A stretch of 64,000 bases of DNA from Flavobacteriaceae bacterium S0862 (GCA_023015825.1 JALKAW010000001.1:310001-374000), one strand, 5' to 3'; counted from the stretch's first letter, positions 35,295 to 47,063 are shown. Translations and numbers: made by a program. Notes: generated by a model not told the origin, from the letters alone.

Positions 35295-35367
35295 ACGGGT
35301 TTAGCTCAGTTGGTAGAGCACTGGTCTCCAAAACCAGGTGTCGGGAGTTCGAGTCTCTCAACCCGTG
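35295..35367 (+). tRNA. tRNA-Trp (CCA)
   Basis: ACGGGTT/AACCCGT acceptor stem, D arm GCTCAGTTGGTAGAGC, anticodon loop CTCCAAA giving CCA, discriminator G as in tRNA-Trp. Located between tuf and secE as in many bacteria. Confidence 0.95.
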
Positions 35368-35387
35368 CAAAAAAAAAATAAAAACAA

Positions 35388-35579
35388 ATGGCAGGAATAG
35401 TAAATTATATTAAAGAATCTTTTGGAGAGCTTAAAAATAATGTAAGCTGGACTCCTTGGTCAGAAGCACAAAGCTTAACAGTATTGGTTGCTGTGTTTTC
35501 TATTATTTTTTCTCTGGCTATTTGGGGAGTAGATACAGTTTTTAGCAGAGTTATAAAGGCATATTTTAATTGGATTTAA
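35388..35579 (+). CDS. secE: Preprotein translocase subunit SecE
   Basis: A 63-residue, single-helix SecE of the short bacterial type. The amphipathic N-terminal part (VNYIKESFGELKNNVSWTPW) lies on the membrane surface and one transmembrane helix follows (TVLVAVFSIIFSLAIWGVDT). It clamps SecY in the protein-export channel. Between tRNA-Trp and nusG, its canonical place. Confidence 0.94.
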   Translation: MAGIVNYIKESFGELKNNVSWTPWSEAQSLTVLVAVFSIIFSLAIWGVDTVFSRVIKAYFNWI

Positions 35580-35592
35580 AAACATTTTGAGA

Positions 35593-36147
35593 ATGTCTGA
35601 GAGTGTTGAAAAAAAATGGTACGTTGTAAGGGCAGTAAGCGGTCAAGAAAACAAAATCAAAAATTACATCGAAAACGAAATTGCTAGATTAGGTCTAAGC
35701 GATTTTGTTGATCAAGTTTTGGTGCCAACCGAGAGAGTGATTCAAATACGTAATGGGAAAAAAGTACATAAAGAAAAAGTTTTTTTTCCAGGCTACATTA
35801 TGATTCAGGCAAACTTAAGTGGAGAGATTCCCCATATAATTAAATCTATTACTAATGTAATTGGATTTTTAGGAGAAACAAAAGGAGGAGACCCTGTACC
35901 GTTAAGACAATCTGAAGTAAACAGAATGTTAGGTAAGGTTGATGAATTAGCTGTAGAAGCTGATGCAAATGTTGCGATACCTTTCACAAAAGGAGAAACT
36001 GTAAAAGTAATTGATGGACCATTTAATGGATTTGATGGTACTATTGAAAATATAAATGAAGAAAAGCGTAAGTTAGAAGTAATGGTAAAGATTTTTGGAA
36101 GAAAAACACCATTAGAATTAAGCTATATGCAAGTAGAAAAAGTATAA
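35593..36147 (+). CDS. nusG: Transcription termination/antitermination factor NusG
   Basis: About 184 residues from ATG 35593 (a TTG two codons earlier is less likely). The NGN domain starts KKWYVVRAVSGQENKIKN and includes EKVFFPGYIMIQANL; the KOW domain (about residues 130-184) contains FTKGETVKVIDGPFNGFDGT. It binds RNA polymerase and links it with Rho or the ribosome. Located between secE and rplK in the conserved operon. Confidence 0.96.
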   Translation: MSESVEKKWYVVRAVSGQENKIKNYIENEIARLGLSDFVDQVLVPTERVIQIRNGKKVHKEKVFFPGYIMIQANLSGEIPHIIKSITNVIGFLGETKGGDPVPLRQSEVNRMLGKVDELAVEADANVAIPFTKGETVKVIDGPFNGFDGTIENINEEKRKLEVMVKIFGRKTPLELSYMQVEKV

Positions 36148-36165
36148 TAATTGTTACACTATATA

Positions 36166-36202
36166 TGTATGTTCTTGAGCTTCCAACTTTAAGAGACATA
36201 CA
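36166..36202 (+). promoter_or_regulatory. Leader stem-loop upstream of rplK
   Basis: TGTATGT (36166-36172) pairs with ACATACA (36196-36202) and TCTT with AAGA after one bulged G, giving 11 bp with a 14-nt loop. It ends 17 bp before the rplK ATG. In other bacteria L1 represses the L11-L1 operon through a leader structure here; identity with an L1 site is unproven. Confidence 0.45.
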
Positions 36203-36219
36203 AAACTAAATTATTAAAA

Positions 36220-36660
36220 ATGGCAAAAGAATTAGGTAAAGTAGTTAAGTTACAAGTTCGGGGAGGTGCTGCGAATCCGTCGCCACCGGTTGGACCCGCT
36301 TTAGGTGCTGCTGGAGTTAACATCATGGAGTTCTGTAAGCAATTTAATGCTAGAACCCAAGACAAGCCTGGTAAAGTATTACCAGTTGTTATCTCTGTTT
36401 ATAAAGACAAATCATTTGACTTTGTAATCAAAACTCCTCCAGCTGCAGTACAATTATTAGAAGCGGCCAAGGTGAAAAAAGGTTCAGGCGAACCAAACCG
36501 AAAAAAAGTAGCTAAAGTTTCTTGGGATCAAGTTAAAACTATTGCTGAAGACAAGATGGTAGATTTAAATGCATTTACTATAGAATCAGCAATGAAAATG
36601 GTTGCGGGAACTGCAAGATCTATGGGTATAACTGTTAAAGGTGGTGAAGCACCTAATTAA
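36220..36660 (+). CDS. rplK: 50S ribosomal protein L11
   Basis: A 146-residue uL11 protein, usual length. N-terminal [20 protein letters not shown] is the GTPase-centre proline-rich part, and the C-terminal domain contains [17 protein letters not shown], which binds the 23S GTPase-associated region. First gene of the ribosomal-protein block after nusG, preceded by a leader hairpin. Confidence 0.97.
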   Translation: MAKELGKVVKLQVRGGAANPSPPVGPALGAAGVNIMEFCKQFNARTQDKPGKVLPVVISVYKDKSFDFVIKTPPAAVQLLEAAKVKKGSGEPNRKKVAKVSWDQVKTIAEDKMVDLNAFTIESAMKMVAGTARSMGITVKGGEAPN

Positions 36661-36677
36661 CCTAAAAAGATTTTAAA

Positions 36678-37367
36678 ATGGCAAAATTAACAAGAAAACA
36701 AAAAGAAGCTGTTGCTAAAATAGAAAAAGGAAGACTTTATTCTGTTGATGAGGCATCAGTATTAATAAAAGAAATCACCAATGCAAAGTTTGACGCATCA
36801 GTAGATTTAGCTGTTCGTTTAGGTGTAGATCCTAGAAAAGCTAACCAAATGGTAAGAGGCGTTGTGTCACTTCCACATGGTACTGGTAAAGACGTTAAAG
36901 TTTTAGCATTAGTAACTCCAGACAAAGAAGTGGAAGCTAAAGAAGCTGGAGCTGATTATGTTGGTTTAGACGAGTACCTTGATAAAATTAAAGGTGGTTG
37001 GACAGACGTAGATGTAATCATTACTATGCCAAGCGTTATGGGTAAATTAGGTCCTTTAGGACGTGTATTAGGTCCAAGAGGTTTAATGCCTAACCCAAAA
37101 ACAGGTACTGTAACTATGGATGTTGCAAAAGCTGTTGGTGAAGTAAAAGCTGGAAAAATTGACTTTAAAGTTGATAAAACAGGTATTGTACATGCAGCAA
37201 TTGGAAAAGCATCTTTTAGTGCTGATAAAATTGCAGGTAATGCACAAGAATTACTTACAACATTAATGAAACTTAAACCAACTGCATCAAAAGGGACTTA
37301 CGTAAAAAGCATTTTTATGTCAAGTACAATGAGTCCTAGTGTTGCAATTGATCCAAAAATAGGTTAA
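36678..37367 (+). CDS. rplA: 50S ribosomal protein L1
   Basis: A 229-residue uL1 protein. Conserved [20 protein letters not shown] and PNPKTGTVT (about residues 117-150) are the L1 RNA-binding signature. L1 forms the stalk that moves with E-site tRNA and in many bacteria represses its own operon mRNA. 17 bp after rplK and 18 bp before rplJ. Confidence 0.97.
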   Translation: MAKLTRKQKEAVAKIEKGRLYSVDEASVLIKEITNAKFDASVDLAVRLGVDPRKANQMVRGVVSLPHGTGKDVKVLALVTPDKEVEAKEAGADYVGLDEYLDKIKGGWTDVDVIITMPSVMGKLGPLGRVLGPRGLMPNPKTGTVTMDVAKAVGEVKAGKIDFKVDKTGIVHAAIGKASFSADKIAGNAQELLTTLMKLKPTASKGTYVKSIFMSSTMSPSVAIDPKIG

Positions 37368-37385
37368 GCAGTAAAACTTTTTATT

Positions 37386-37907
37386 ATGACAAGAGAAGAA
37401 AAATCACAAGTAATTGAAGAGTTAACTGCTCAATTATCCGAAAACGCAAATATTTATTTAGCAGATATTTCTGGATTAGATGCAGGAACTACTTCAAACT
37501 TACGTCGTGCTTGTTTTAAAGCAAACGTGAAGTTAGCAGTTGTAAAAAACACCTTGCTTGAAAAAGCAATGGATGCTTCAGATAAAGAATTTGGAGAATT
37601 ACCTTCTATATTAAAAGGAAATACTTCAGTTATGTATTCTGAAACTGGAAACGCACCAGCTAAAGTAATTAAAGCTTTTAGAAAAAAATCAGAAAAGCCT
37701 CTATTAAAAGGAGCTTTTATTGAAGAAGCAATTTACTTAGGTGACGACCAATTAGATATGTTGGTAGATATTAAATCTAGAGAAGAACTTATTGGAGATA
37801 TTATTGGATTATTACAATCTCCTGCTAAGAACGTTGTTTCAGCGCTTAAATCTGGAGGAGGTAAATTATCAGGTATTTTACAAACACTATCTCAAAAAGA
37901 GGGATAG
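37386..37907 (+). CDS. rplJ: 50S ribosomal protein L10
   Basis: A 173-residue uL10 protein. The N-terminal RNA-binding part (MTREEKSQVIEELTAQLSEN ... LRRACFKANVKLAVVKNTLL) is followed by the C-terminal helix that carries L7/L12 dimers. The gap before it is 18 bp, too short for a separate L10 kink-turn leader of the Escherichia coli kind, so any L10 autoregulation would have to use rplA sequence. Confidence 0.96.
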   Translation: MTREEKSQVIEELTAQLSENANIYLADISGLDAGTTSNLRRACFKANVKLAVVKNTLLEKAMDASDKEFGELPSILKGNTSVMYSETGNAPAKVIKAFRKKSEKPLLKGAFIEEAIYLGDDQLDMLVDIKSREELIGDIIGLLQSPAKNVVSALKSGGGKLSGILQTLSQKEG

Positions 37908-37971
37908 TATAAAAATGTACGCACTTTTTACAAAATAAATTAAATTACAAAATTATTAAAACGATAGAAAA

Positions 37972-38349
37972 ATGGCAGATTTAAAAGATTTCGCAGAACA
38001 GTTAGTAAACTTAACAGTAAAAGAGGTTAACGAATTAGCTGGTATATTAAAAGAAGAGTATGGTATTGAGCCTGCTGCTGCAGCTGTTGCTGTTGCTGCT
38101 GGTGGTGCAACTGCTGGTGAAGACGCTGGTGAAGCACAAACCGAATTTGACGTAATCCTTAAAGCAGCTGGTGGTTCTAAATTAGCAGTTGTAAAACTTG
38201 TTAAAGAATTAACTGGTTTAGGATTAAAAGATGCTAAAGAATTAGTTGATGGTGCACCAAAAGCAATTAAAGAAGGTGTTGCTAAAGACGAAGCAGAAGC
38301 ATTAAAAGCTCAGTTAGAAGAAGCAGGAGCTGAGGTTGAGCTTAAGTAA
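37972..38349 (+). CDS. rplL: 50S ribosomal protein L7/L12
   Basis: A 125-residue bL12 protein: N-terminal dimerisation helix ([20 protein letters not shown]), an alanine- and glycine-rich hinge (about residues 41-58) and the C-terminal domain with [20 protein letters not shown]. It recruits translational GTPases. A strong hairpin separates it from rpoB. Confidence 0.97.
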   Translation: MADLKDFAEQLVNLTVKEVNELAGILKEEYGIEPAAAAVAVAAGGATAGEDAGEAQTEFDVILKAAGGSKLAVVKLVKELTGLGLKDAKELVDGAPKAIKEGVAKDEAEALKAQLEEAGAEVELK

Positions 38350-38371
38350 GCTTAACTAACCTACAAAATAT

Positions 38372-38414
38372 GGTTTAGGTCTAGAGAAATGCTCTCTATG
38401 ACCTAGACCCTTTT
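38372..38414 (+). terminator. Hairpin/attenuator between rplL and rpoB
   Basis: GGTTTAGGTC (38372-38381) pairs with GACCTAGACC (38400-38409), one G-U; inside, TAGAGA pairs with TCTCTA around loop AATGC. About 16 bp with one bulge, followed by CTTTT. The position equals the partial terminator and RNase III site of Escherichia coli rplL-rpoB. Confidence 0.65.
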
Positions 38415-38472
38415 GTGTATATAAACGTTATGTGCACGTAAAATTATTTTTTAATCAAAATTTCGTCCGTCG

Positions 38473-41400
38473 ATGTTAGCAACTAAAGCTGAAAGATTAA
38501 ATTTCTCATCTATTGTAAATAGAACAGAATATCCTGATTTCCTGGATATTCAGATTAAATCCTTCCAGGATTTTTTCCAGTTAGAGACAAAATCAGAAGA
38601 AAGGGGTGATGAAGGGTTATATAACACCTTCATGGAAAACTTCCCGATTACAGATACACGTAATCAATTTGTCTTGGAGTTTTTGGATTATTTTATTGAT
38701 CCACCAAGATACACCATAGAAGAATGTATTGAAAGAGGACTTACTTATAGCGTTCCGTTAAAAGCAAGACTTAAATTATATTGTACTGATCCTGAACATG
38801 AGGATTTCGAGACCATTGTTCAAGATGTTTATTTGGGTACAATTCCGTACATGACGCCAAGTGGTACATTCTGTATTAATGGTGCTGAACGTGTGGTTGT
38901 ATCACAATTACACAGGTCTCCAGGTGTATTCTTTGGACAATCTTTCCATGCTAACGGTACAAAATTATATTCAGCTAGAGTAATTCCTTTTAAAGGATCT
39001 TGGATAGAATTTGCTACAGATATTAACTCTGTAATGTATGCATACATCGATAGAAAGAAAAAATTACCTGTAACAACCCTTTTCCGTGCCATTGGATTTG
39101 AACGTGATAAAGATATCCTTGAGATATTTGACCTTGCTGAAGAAGTAAAGGTTTCAAAATCTGGACTAAAAAAAGTAATTGGTCGCAAACTAGCTGCACG
39201 TGTACTTAATACATGGCATGAAGATTTTGTGGATGAAGATACAGGAGAAGTAGTATCTATCGAAAGAAACGAGATTGTTTTAGATCGTGATACTGTTTTA
39301 GATAAAGAAAATATTGAAGAAATTCTTGAAGCTGGGGTTAAAACTATTCTTTTACATAAAGAAGATGGCCAATCGGGAGATTATGCAATTATCCATAACA
39401 CACTTCAAAAAGACCCTACTAACTCTGAAAAAGAAGCAGTAGAACATATTTACCGTCAATTGCGTAATGCTGAGCCGCCAGATGAGGAAACAGCACGTGG
39501 TATTATTGACAAGCTATTCTTTAGTGATCAACGCTATAACTTAGGTGAAGTTGGTCGTTATAGAATGAACAAGAAATTACAGTTAGATATTGGAATGGAT
39601 AAGCAAGTGCTTACTAAAGAAGATATCATAACTATTATAAAATACTTAATCGAGTTAATTAATTCTAAAGCAGAGATTGATGATATTGATCACTTATCTA
39701 ATCGTCGTGTACGTACAGTTGGTGAACAATTATCTTCTCAATTTGGTGTTGGTTTAGCACGTATGGCACGTACTATTCGTGAACGTATGAATGTTCGTGA
39801 TAACGAAGTATTTACACCAATCGATTTGATTAATGCGAAGACATTGTCTTCTGTAATTAACTCATTTTTTGGAACAAACCAGTTATCTCAGTTTATGGAT
39901 CAAACAAATCCGTTAGCAGAGATTACTCATAAACGTCGTTTATCGGCTTTAGGACCTGGAGGTTTATCACGTGAGAGAGCAGGTTTTGAGGTTCGTGACG
40001 TTCATTATACACACTACGGACGTTTATGCCCTATTGAAACGCCTGAAGGACCAAATATTGGGTTGATTTCTTCACTTTCAGTATATGCAAAAGTTAATGC
40101 TTTAGGCTTTTTAGAAACGCCATATAGAAAAGTAGAGAAGGGTGTTGTAGACATTAAAAACACACCTGTATATCTAAGTGCCGAGGAAGAAGAAAATATG
40201 ATGATTGCTCAAGCAACTGTAAAGGTTGATGACACTGGTAAAATTTTAGATGAAAAAGTAATTGCTCGTCAAGAAGGTGATTTTCCTGTAATCGACCCAT
40301 TAACCGTTGATTATACAGATGTTGCTCCAAACCAAATTACATCAATTTCGGCATCTTTAATTCCATTCTTAGAACATGATGATGCAAACCGTGCTTTGAT
40401 GGGATCAAACATGATGCGTCAAGCAGTACCATTATTACGTCCAGAATCTCCAATTGTTGGAACTGGATTGGAGCGCCAAGTAGCGTCAGATTCTAGAGTA
40501 TTGATAAATGCTCAAGGAAAAGGAGTTGTAGAATATGTAGATGCAAACGAAATTGTAATTAAATATAGTCGTACAGAAGAAGAAGCTATGGTTAGTTTCG
40601 ATACAGATACGGTAACATATCCTTTAACAAAGTTTAGAAAAACGAATCAAGGAACTTCTGTTAACCTAAAAGCAATTGTTAAAAAAGGAGATAAAGTAAC
40701 TAAAGGACAAGTATTGTGTGAAGGTTATGCTACTCAAAGTGGAGAATTGGCTTTAGGAAGAAACATGAAAGTTGCTTTCATGCCTTGGAAAGGGTATAAC
40801 TTTGAAGATGCGATTGTAATTTCAGAGAAAGTCGTTAGGGAAGATGTATTTACATCTATTCATATCGATGAGTATTCTTTGGAAGTAAGAGATACAAAAC
40901 TTGGAAACGAAGAACTTACCAATGATATTCCTAATGTTTCAGAAGAGGCTACAAAAGACCTTGATGAGCATGGAATGATTCGCGTTGGTGCTGAAATTAA
41001 ACCAGGAGATATCCTTATAGGTAAGATTACACCTAAAGGAGAAAGTGATCCTACACCAGAAGAAAAATTACTACGTGCTATTTTTGGAGATAAAGCTGGA
41101 GATGTAAAAGATGCATCTCTAAAAGCGTCACCTTCATTACATGGTGTAGTTATAGATAAGAAATTATTTGCAAGAGCAATTAAAGATAAGCGTAAAAGAG
41201 CTCAAGATAAAGAGGATATTGCTCAACTTGAAGCTGTTTACGATAAAAAGTTTGATGACTTAATTGAAGTTTTAATTGAAAAGCTTTTTGCTATAGTTGC
41301 TGGAAAAACTGCTCAAGGTGTATTTAACGATTTAGGAGAAGAGGTTTTCCCTAAAGGAAAGAAGTTTACTTTAAAAATGTTAAATGCTGTAGATGATTAC

Positions 41401-42285
41401 GCGCATTTAGTTTCAGGTAAATGGACTACAGATGAAAAGACTAATAAGTTAGTTGCAGATTTAATCCACAATTATAAGATTAAGGAAAATGACCTTCAAG
41501 GGTCTCTTAGACGTGAGAAATTTACAATTTCTGTAGGTGATGAATTACCAGCAGGAATCATAAAACTAGCGAAAGTTTACATTGCTAAAAAACGTAAACT
41601 AAAAGTTGGAGATAAAATGGCAGGACGTCACGGTAACAAAGGTATTGTTGCACGAATCGTTCGTCAAGAAGATATGCCTTTCTTAGAAGATGGAACACCA
41701 GTCGATATTGTATTAAATCCACTTGGTGTACCTTCTCGTATGAATATTGGTCAGATTTATGAAACAGTATTAGGATGGGCAGGACAAAAATTAGATCGTA
41801 AGTATGCAACACCAATTTTTGATGGTGCAACAATCGACCAAATTAATGGGTTTACAGATGAAGCTGGAATTCCTAGATATGGTCATACTTATCTTTATGA
41901 TGGAGGTACAGGGTCTCGTTTCGATCAACCAGCAACCGTTGGTGTTATCTACATGTTAAAACTAGGACATATGGTTGATGATAAGATGCATGCACGTTCA
42001 ATTGGACCATACTCATTAATTACGCAACAGCCTCTTGGTGGTAAAGCACAGTTTGGTGGACAGCGTTTTGGAGAAATGGAAGTATGGGCACTTGAAGCTT
42101 ATGGAGCATCAGCAACGTTAAGAGAAATCTTAACAGTAAAATCTGATGATGTAATTGGTAGAGCTAAAACTTACGAAGCAATCGTAAAAGGCGAACCAAT
42201 GCCAGAACCTGGACTACCAGAATCTTTCAACGTATTAATGCACGAATTGAAAGGTCTTGGATTAGACATAAGATTAGAAGAATAA
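38473..42285 (+). CDS. rpoB: DNA-directed RNA polymerase subunit beta
   Basis: A 1270-residue beta subunit, the usual flavobacterial length. Conserved blocks include [39 protein letters not shown] and [20 protein letters not shown] (rifampicin region, with D, H and S at the classic positions), [19 protein letters not shown]-type text, [16 protein letters not shown] and, at the C-terminus, [20 protein letters not shown]. No rifampicin-resistance change is apparent by eye. Forms the catalytic core with beta'. Confidence 0.98.
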   Translation: MLATKAERLNFSSIVNRTEYPDFLDIQIKSFQDFFQLETKSEERGDEGLYNTFMENFPITDTRNQFVLEFLDYFIDPPRYTIEECIERGLTYSVPLKARLKLYCTDPEHEDFETIVQDVYLGTIPYMTPSGTFCINGAERVVVSQLHRSPGVFFGQSFHANGTKLYSARVIPFKGSWIEFATDINSVMYAYIDRKKKLPVTTLFRAIGFERDKDILEIFDLAEEVKVSKSGLKKVIGRKLAARVLNTWHEDFVDEDTGEVVSIERNEIVLDRDTVLDKENIEEILEAGVKTILLHKEDGQSGDYAIIHNTLQKDPTNSEKEAVEHIYRQLRNAEPPDEETARGIIDKLFFSDQRYNLGEVGRYRMNKKLQLDIGMDKQVLTKEDIITIIKYLIELINSKAEIDDIDHLSNRRVRTVGEQLSSQFGVGLARMARTIRERMNVRDNEVFTPIDLINAKTLSSVINSFFGTNQLSQFMDQTNPLAEITHKRRLSALGPGGLSRERAGFEVRDVHYTHYGRLCPIETPEGPNIGLISSLSVYAKVNALGFLETPYRKVEKGVVDIKNTPVYLSAEEEENMMIAQATVKVDDTGKILDEKVIARQEGDFPVIDPLTVDYTDVAPNQITSISASLIPFLEHDDANRALMGSNMMRQAVPLLRPESPIVGTGLERQVASDSRVLINAQGKGVVEYVDANEIVIKYSRTEEEAMVSFDTDTVTYPLTKFRKTNQGTSVNLKAIVKKGDKVTKGQVLCEGYATQSGELALGRNMKVAFMPWKGYNFEDAIVISEKVVREDVFTSIHIDEYSLEVRDTKLGNEELTNDIPNVSEEATKDLDEHGMIRVGAEIKPGDILIGKITPKGESDPTPEEKLLRAIFGDKAGDVKDASLKASPSLHGVVIDKKLFARAIKDKRKRAQDKEDIAQLEAVYDKKFDDLIEVLIEKLFAIVAGKTAQGVFNDLGEEVFPKGKKFTLKMLNAVDDYAHLVSGKWTTDEKTNKLVADLIHNYKIKENDLQGSLRREKFTISVGDELPAGIIKLAKVYIAKKRKLKVGDKMAGRHGNKGIVARIVRQEDMPFLEDGTPVDIVLNPLGVPSRMNIGQIYETVLGWAGQKLDRKYATPIFDGATIDQINGFTDEAGIPRYGHTYLYDGGTGSRFDQPATVGVIYMLKLGHMVDDKMHARSIGPYSLITQQPLGGKAQFGGQRFGEMEVWALEAYGASATLREILTVKSDDVIGRAKTYEAIVKGEPMPEPGLPESFNVLMHELKGLGLDIRLEE

Positions 42286-42294
42286 ATTAGTTAA

Positions 42295-42340
42295 CAGTTT
42301 TCAGTACATAGTTTAACTGCGTACTGAAGGCTGAAAACTG
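42295..42340 (+). repeat. Inverted repeat between rpoB and rpoC
   Basis: CAGTTTTCAG (42295-42304) and CTGAAAACTG (42331-42340) are exact reverse complements; the alternative pair TCAGTAC (42301-42307) and GTACTGA (42321-42327) overlaps the first arm. The element fills most of the 70-bp gap and resembles CTGAAAACTG-type repeats recalled from other flavobacterial genomes. Confidence 0.6.
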
Positions 42341-42355
42341 AAGACTTAAAAGAAC

Positions 42356-45300
42356 ATGGCAAGAAAACAAGATAAGAATACAGTACAGAGGTTTAGTAAA
42401 ATCTCAATTGGTTTAGCATCTCCAGAGTCTATTTTGGCTGCATCTCGAGGAGAAGTTTTAAAACCTGAAACTATTAACTATAGAACACATAAACCAGAAC
42501 GTGACGGTTTATTTTGTGAGCGTATTTTTGGTCCTGTAAAGGATTACGAATGTGCTTGTGGTAAATATAAACGCATACGTTACAAAGGCATTGTTTGTGA
42601 CCGTTGTGGTGTAGAAGTAACAGAAAAGAAAGTACGTCGTGATCGTGTAGGGCACATTAACCTTGTTGTACCTGTAGCACATATTTGGTATTTCCGTTCT
42701 TTACCTAACAAAATAGGTTATTTACTTGGATTACCATCTAAGAAATTAGACATGATTATCTATTATGAGCGTTATGTAGTAATCCAACCAGGAAATGCTA
42801 AAAATGCCGAAGGAGAACCTGTTCAAAAAATGGATTTCTTAACAGAAGAAGAATATTTAAACATTCTTGAAACACTTCCACAAGAAAACCAATATTTAGA
42901 TGATACAGACCCAGAGAAGTTTATTGCTAAAATGGGAGCTGAATGTTTAATTGAATTGTTATCAAGAATTAATCTTGATGAACTGTCATTTGAACTTCGT
43001 CATAAAGCAAATACTGAAACATCAAAACAACGTAAAACGGAAGCTTTAAAGCGTTTACAAGTTGTTGAAGCATTTAGAGAAGCTAACTTGAATCGTGAAA
43101 ATCATCCTTCATGGATGATTGTCAAGGCAGTTCCTGTAATTCCACCAGAATTGCGTCCATTAGTGCCACTTGATGGTGGTCGTTTTGCAACGTCTGATTT
43201 AAATGATTTATATCGTCGCGTAATTATACGTAATAATCGACTTAAGAGATTGGTTGAAATAAAAGCACCAGAAGTTATTTTGCGTAATGAAAAGCGTATG
43301 TTACAAGAATCTGTAGATTCATTATTTGATAACACACGTAAATCATCAGCAGTAAAAACGGATTCTAATAGACCATTAAAATCGTTATCAGATTCACTTA
43401 AAGGTAAGCAAGGTCGTTTCCGTCAAAACTTACTTGGTAAACGTGTTGATTATTCTGCGCGTTCGGTAATTGTTGTTGGGCCAGAATTAAAATTATTTGA
43501 ATGTGGATTGCCAAAAAATATGGCAGCCGAGTTATACAAACCTTTTGTAATTAGAAAACTAATTGAAAGAGGAATTGTTAAAACGGTAAAATCTGCAAAG
43601 AAAATTATAGATAAAAAAGAGCCTGTAGTTTGGGATATCTTAGAGAATGTTTTAAAAGGGCATCCAGTTCTTTTAAATCGTGCTCCTACGCTTCACAGAC
43701 TTGGTATTCAAGCTTTCCAACCAAAATTAATTGAAGGAAAAGCAATTCAGTTACATCCGTTAGTATGTACTGCATTTAATGCCGATTTCGATGGTGACCA
43801 GATGGCTGTACATTTACCATTAGGTCCAGAAGCTATTTTGGAGTGTCAATTATTAATGTTGGCGTCTCATAATATTTTAAATCCTGCAAATGGGTCTCCT
43901 GTAACTGTACCATCTCAAGATATGGTACTTGGTCTTTATTATATGACTAAGTTAAGAAAGTCGACAAAAGATGTGAAGGTTGTTGGAGAAGGGTTAACAT
44001 TCTATTCTCCAGAAGAGGTTGTTATTGCTTATAATGAAAATAAAGCTGATCTTAATGCTGCTATTAAAGTTAGAACTAAAGATTTTAATGAAGCAGGTGA
44101 ATTAGTAAATCAAATTGTAGAAACTACTGTTGGACGTGTATTATTTAACGATAAAGTCCCTGAAGTAGCTGGATATATTAATGAAGTATTAACTAAAAAA
44201 TCTCTTAGAGATATTATTGGTGATATTTTAAAAGCTACTAGTGTTCCTGAAACAGCAGTGTTCTTGGATGAAATTAAAACCTTAGGGTATAAGTTTGCAT
44301 TCCAAGGCGGATTATCGTTTAGTTTAGGTGATATTATTATTCCACCAGAAAAGCAGACCATGATTGACGCTGCAAATAAGCAAGTAGATGGTATTAGAGC
44401 TAACTATAACATGGGACTTATAACAAATAACGAACGTTATAACCAGGTTATTGATATTTGGACGTCTACAAATGCTGAGTTGACAGAATTGTCCATGAAG
44501 CGTATTCGTGAAGACCAACAAGGGTTTAACTCGGTATTTATGATGCTTGACTCTGGAGCTCGTGGATCTAAAGAACAGATTCGTCAGTTAACAGGAATGC
44601 GTGGATTAATGGCGAAACCTAAAAAATCAACTGCAGGTGGTGGAGAGATTATTGAAAACCCAATTCTTTCTAACTTTAAAGAAGGACTTTCAATTCTAGA
44701 ATACTTTATCTCTACTCACGGTGCTCGTAAAGGTCTTGCCGATACTGCACTTAAAACAGCTGATGCTGGTTATTTAACACGTCGTTTGGTTGATGTATCT
44801 CAAGATGTTATTGTAAATGAAGAAGATTGTGGTACGTTAAGAGGTATTAATGTTGAACCATTAAAGAAAAACGAAGAAGTTGTTGAAACTTTAGAAGATA
44901 GAATAGTTGGTCGTACATCATTATATGATGTTCATGACCCTTTAACCGATGAGCTTTTAGTTGAAGCAGGAGGTCATATTTCTGACGATGTTGCTAAGAA
45001 AATCGAAAACTCACCTATTGATGCTGTAGAAGTACGTTCGCCATTAACTTGTGAAGCTAAGAAAGGTATATGTACTCAATGTTATGGTCGAAACCTTGCT
45101 ACTGGTAAAATGGTACAGCGTGGTGAAGCTGTAGGAGTTGTTGCAGCTCAATCTATTGGAGAACCTGGAACACAGTTAACGCTTCGTACATTCCACGTAG
45201 GTGGTATTGCTGGAAACATTTCAGAAGAGAACAAGTTATTTGTAAAATTTGATGGTAAGGCAGAGATTGAAGATCTTAAAACTGTTAAAGGAGAAGATGG

Positions 45301-46657
45301 AGAAGGTAATATTGTAGATATTGTAATTTCAAGAACATCAGAGATTAAACTTATTGATGAGAAGACAGGAATTACTTTAAGTACTAACAACATTCCTTAT
45401 GGTTCCTCCATTTTTGTTAAAAATGGTCAGAAACTAAAAGCTAATGATGTGGTATGCCAATGGGATCCATATAACGGTGTAATTATTTCGGAATTTGCTG
45501 GAAAAGTAAGATATGAAAATATTGAGCAAGGTGTTACATATCAGGTGGAAATTGATGAACAAACAGGTTTCCAAGAAAAAGTAATATCTGAATCTAGAAA
45601 TAAAAAACTTATTCCAACACTTCATATTGAAGATTCTAAAGGAGAAACAATACGTTCATACAACTTACCAGTTGGAGCGCATTTAATGATTGATGATGGA
45701 GATAAGATTAATATTGGAAAAATCTTAGTGAAGATTCCTCGTAAATCTGCGAAAGCTGGTGATATTACTGGTGGTTTACCTCGTGTAACAGAATTGTTCG
45801 AAGCACGTAACCCATCAAACCCAGCTGTTGTAAGTGCTATAGATGGTGTGGTTTCTTTTGGTAAAATTAAAAGAGGTAACCGTGAGATTATAGTTGAGTC
45901 TAAGCTAGGAGATATTAAAAAATACTTAGTGAAATTATCTAATCAAATTCTTGTACAAGAAAACGATTTTGTTAAGGCTGGTATGCCATTATCTGATGGA
46001 TCGATTACTCCTAACGATATTTTAAATATTAAAGGCCCATCTGCAGTGCAACAATACTTAGTAAATGAAGTACAAGAAGTATATCGTTTGCAAGGTGTGA
46101 AAATTAATGACAAGCACTTCGAGGTTGTTGTAAGACAAATGATGCGTAAAGTTAGGATTCAGGATTCAGGAGACACTATTTTCTTAGAAGATCAATTAGT
46201 TCATAAATCAGACTTTATTACTGAAAATGATGAAATCTTTGGAAAGAAAGTGGTTGAAGATTCTGGAGATTCTGAAAACTTAAAAGCTGGACAAATAATT
46301 ACGTCTAGAGAATTAAGAGATGAAAATTCATTGTTACGTCGTGAAGATAAGAACCTAGTTGTAGCTCGTGATGCAAATTCAGCAACAGCAACACCAATTC
46401 TTCAAGGAATTACAAGAGCATCACTTCAAACAAAATCATTTATATCGGCAGCATCCTTCCAAGAAACGACTAAAGTTTTAAATGAAGCAGCAGTAGCTGG
46501 CAAAGTAGATTCGCTTGAAGGACTTAAAGAAAACGTAATTGTTGGACATAAAATTCCTGCAGGAACTGGACTTAGGCATTACGAAAACATTATCGTAGGT
46601 TCTAAAGAAGAGTTTGACGAAATGATGCAAGCTAAGCAAGAAATGAATTATAACTAA
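42356..46657 (+). CDS. rpoC: DNA-directed RNA polymerase subunit beta'
   Basis: A 1433-residue beta' subunit. The N-terminal zinc site is [20 protein letters not shown] (about residues 62-81), the catalytic [12 protein letters not shown] (about 475-486) holds three Mg-binding aspartates, and the second zinc site is [13 protein letters not shown] (about 901-913). Length is that of Bacteroidota RpoC. Downstream is a small terminator. Together with rpoB it ends the super-operon. Confidence 0.98.
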   Translation: MARKQDKNTVQRFSKISIGLASPESILAASRGEVLKPETINYRTHKPERDGLFCERIFGPVKDYECACGKYKRIRYKGIVCDRCGVEVTEKKVRRDRVGHINLVVPVAHIWYFRSLPNKIGYLLGLPSKKLDMIIYYERYVVIQPGNAKNAEGEPVQKMDFLTEEEYLNILETLPQENQYLDDTDPEKFIAKMGAECLIELLSRINLDELSFELRHKANTETSKQRKTEALKRLQVVEAFREANLNRENHPSWMIVKAVPVIPPELRPLVPLDGGRFATSDLNDLYRRVIIRNNRLKRLVEIKAPEVILRNEKRMLQESVDSLFDNTRKSSAVKTDSNRPLKSLSDSLKGKQGRFRQNLLGKRVDYSARSVIVVGPELKLFECGLPKNMAAELYKPFVIRKLIERGIVKTVKSAKKIIDKKEPVVWDILENVLKGHPVLLNRAPTLHRLGIQAFQPKLIEGKAIQLHPLVCTAFNADFDGDQMAVHLPLGPEAILECQLLMLASHNILNPANGSPVTVPSQDMVLGLYYMTKLRKSTKDVKVVGEGLTFYSPEEVVIAYNENKADLNAAIKVRTKDFNEAGELVNQIVETTVGRVLFNDKVPEVAGYINEVLTKKSLRDIIGDILKATSVPETAVFLDEIKTLGYKFAFQGGLSFSLGDIIIPPEKQTMIDAANKQVDGIRANYNMGLITNNERYNQVIDIWTSTNAELTELSMKRIREDQQGFNSVFMMLDSGARGSKEQIRQLTGMRGLMAKPKKSTAGGGEIIENPILSNFKEGLSILEYFISTHGARKGLADTALKTADAGYLTRRLVDVSQDVIVNEEDCGTLRGINVEPLKKNEEVVETLEDRIVGRTSLYDVHDPLTDELLVEAGGHISDDVAKKIENSPIDAVEVRSPLTCEAKKGICTQCYGRNLATGKMVQRGEAVGVVAAQSIGEPGTQLTLRTFHVGGIAGNISEENKLFVKFDGKAEIEDLKTVKGEDGEGNIVDIVISRTSEIKLIDEKTGITLSTNNIPYGSSIFVKNGQKLKANDVVCQWDPYNGVIISEFAGKVRYENIEQGVTYQVEIDEQTGFQEKVISESRNKKLIPTLHIEDSKGETIRSYNLPVGAHLMIDDGDKINIGKILVKIPRKSAKAGDITGGLPRVTELFEARNPSNPAVVSAIDGVVSFGKIKRGNREIIVESKLGDIKKYLVKLSNQILVQENDFVKAGMPLSDGSITPNDILNIKGPSAVQQYLVNEVQEVYRLQGVKINDKHFEVVVRQMMRKVRIQDSGDTIFLEDQLVHKSDFITENDEIFGKKVVEDSGDSENLKAGQIITSRELRDENSLLRREDKNLVVARDANSATATPILQGITRASLQTKSFISAASFQETTKVLNEAAVAGKVDSLEGLKENVIVGHKIPAGTGLRHYENIIVGSKEEFDEMMQAKQEMNYN

Positions 46658-46666
46658 ATATAAAAT

Positions 46667-46690
46667 TCCCGCTCTTGCGGGATTTTTTTT
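46667..46690 (+). terminator. rpoC terminator
   Basis: TCCCGC (46667-46672), loop TCTT, GCGGGA (46677-46682) followed by eight T. Short but GC-rich stem with a good T-run. Confidence 0.8.
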
Positions 46691-46704
46691 TAAATATTAA
46701 TATT

Positions 46705-47022
46705 ATGGCAGAAAATAAAAACAACCCAAAGCAAGGTCAAATTAATATAGAATTGGATGAAAAAATTGCAGAAGGAACTTACTCAAACCTAGCAATAATT
46801 AATCATTCGGTATCTGAGTTTGTGTTAGATTTTGTTAGCATTATGCCTGGGACTCCAAAGAGCAAAGTGAAATCGAGAATTATTTTAACACCACAACACG
46901 CTAAACGTTTAGTAAAAGCTTTAGGCGATAATGTGCATCGTTTTGAAAAAGCACATGGTGAAATAAAGGATTACGAGAAAACGCCAATGCCATTAAACTT
47001 TGGACCGACAGGACAAGCATAA
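46705..47022 (+). CDS. DUF3467 family protein
   Basis: A 105-residue protein from ATG 46705; an upstream TTG lies inside the rpoC terminator and is rejected. NIELDEKIAEGTYSNLAIIN, FVLDFVSIMPGTPKSKVKSR and ILTPQHAKRLVKALGDNVHR are typical of DUF3467, a small beta-rich family of unknown function that regularly follows rpoC in Bacteroidota. A bidirectional terminator closes it. Confidence 0.88.
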   Translation: MAENKNNPKQGQINIELDEKIAEGTYSNLAIINHSVSEFVLDFVSIMPGTPKSKVKSRIILTPQHAKRLVKALGDNVHRFEKAHGEIKDYEKTPMPLNFGPTGQA

Positions 47023-47057
47023 AAAAAGCCCTTTGTATTCACAAAGGGCTTTTTTTA
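47021..47057. terminator. Bidirectional terminator
   Basis: GCCCTTTGT (47028-47036), loop ATTC, ACAAAGGGC (47041-47049), flanked by A7 on the left and T7 on the right, so it can serve both the DUF3467 gene and the convergent ferredoxin-like gene. Confidence 0.9.
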
Positions 47058-47063
47058 TGCTTA

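Noticed and set aside
46675-46704. TTG start giving a longer DUF3467 protein
   Set aside because: The extra codons lie in the rpoC terminator hairpin; ATG 46705 gives the family's normal N-terminus.
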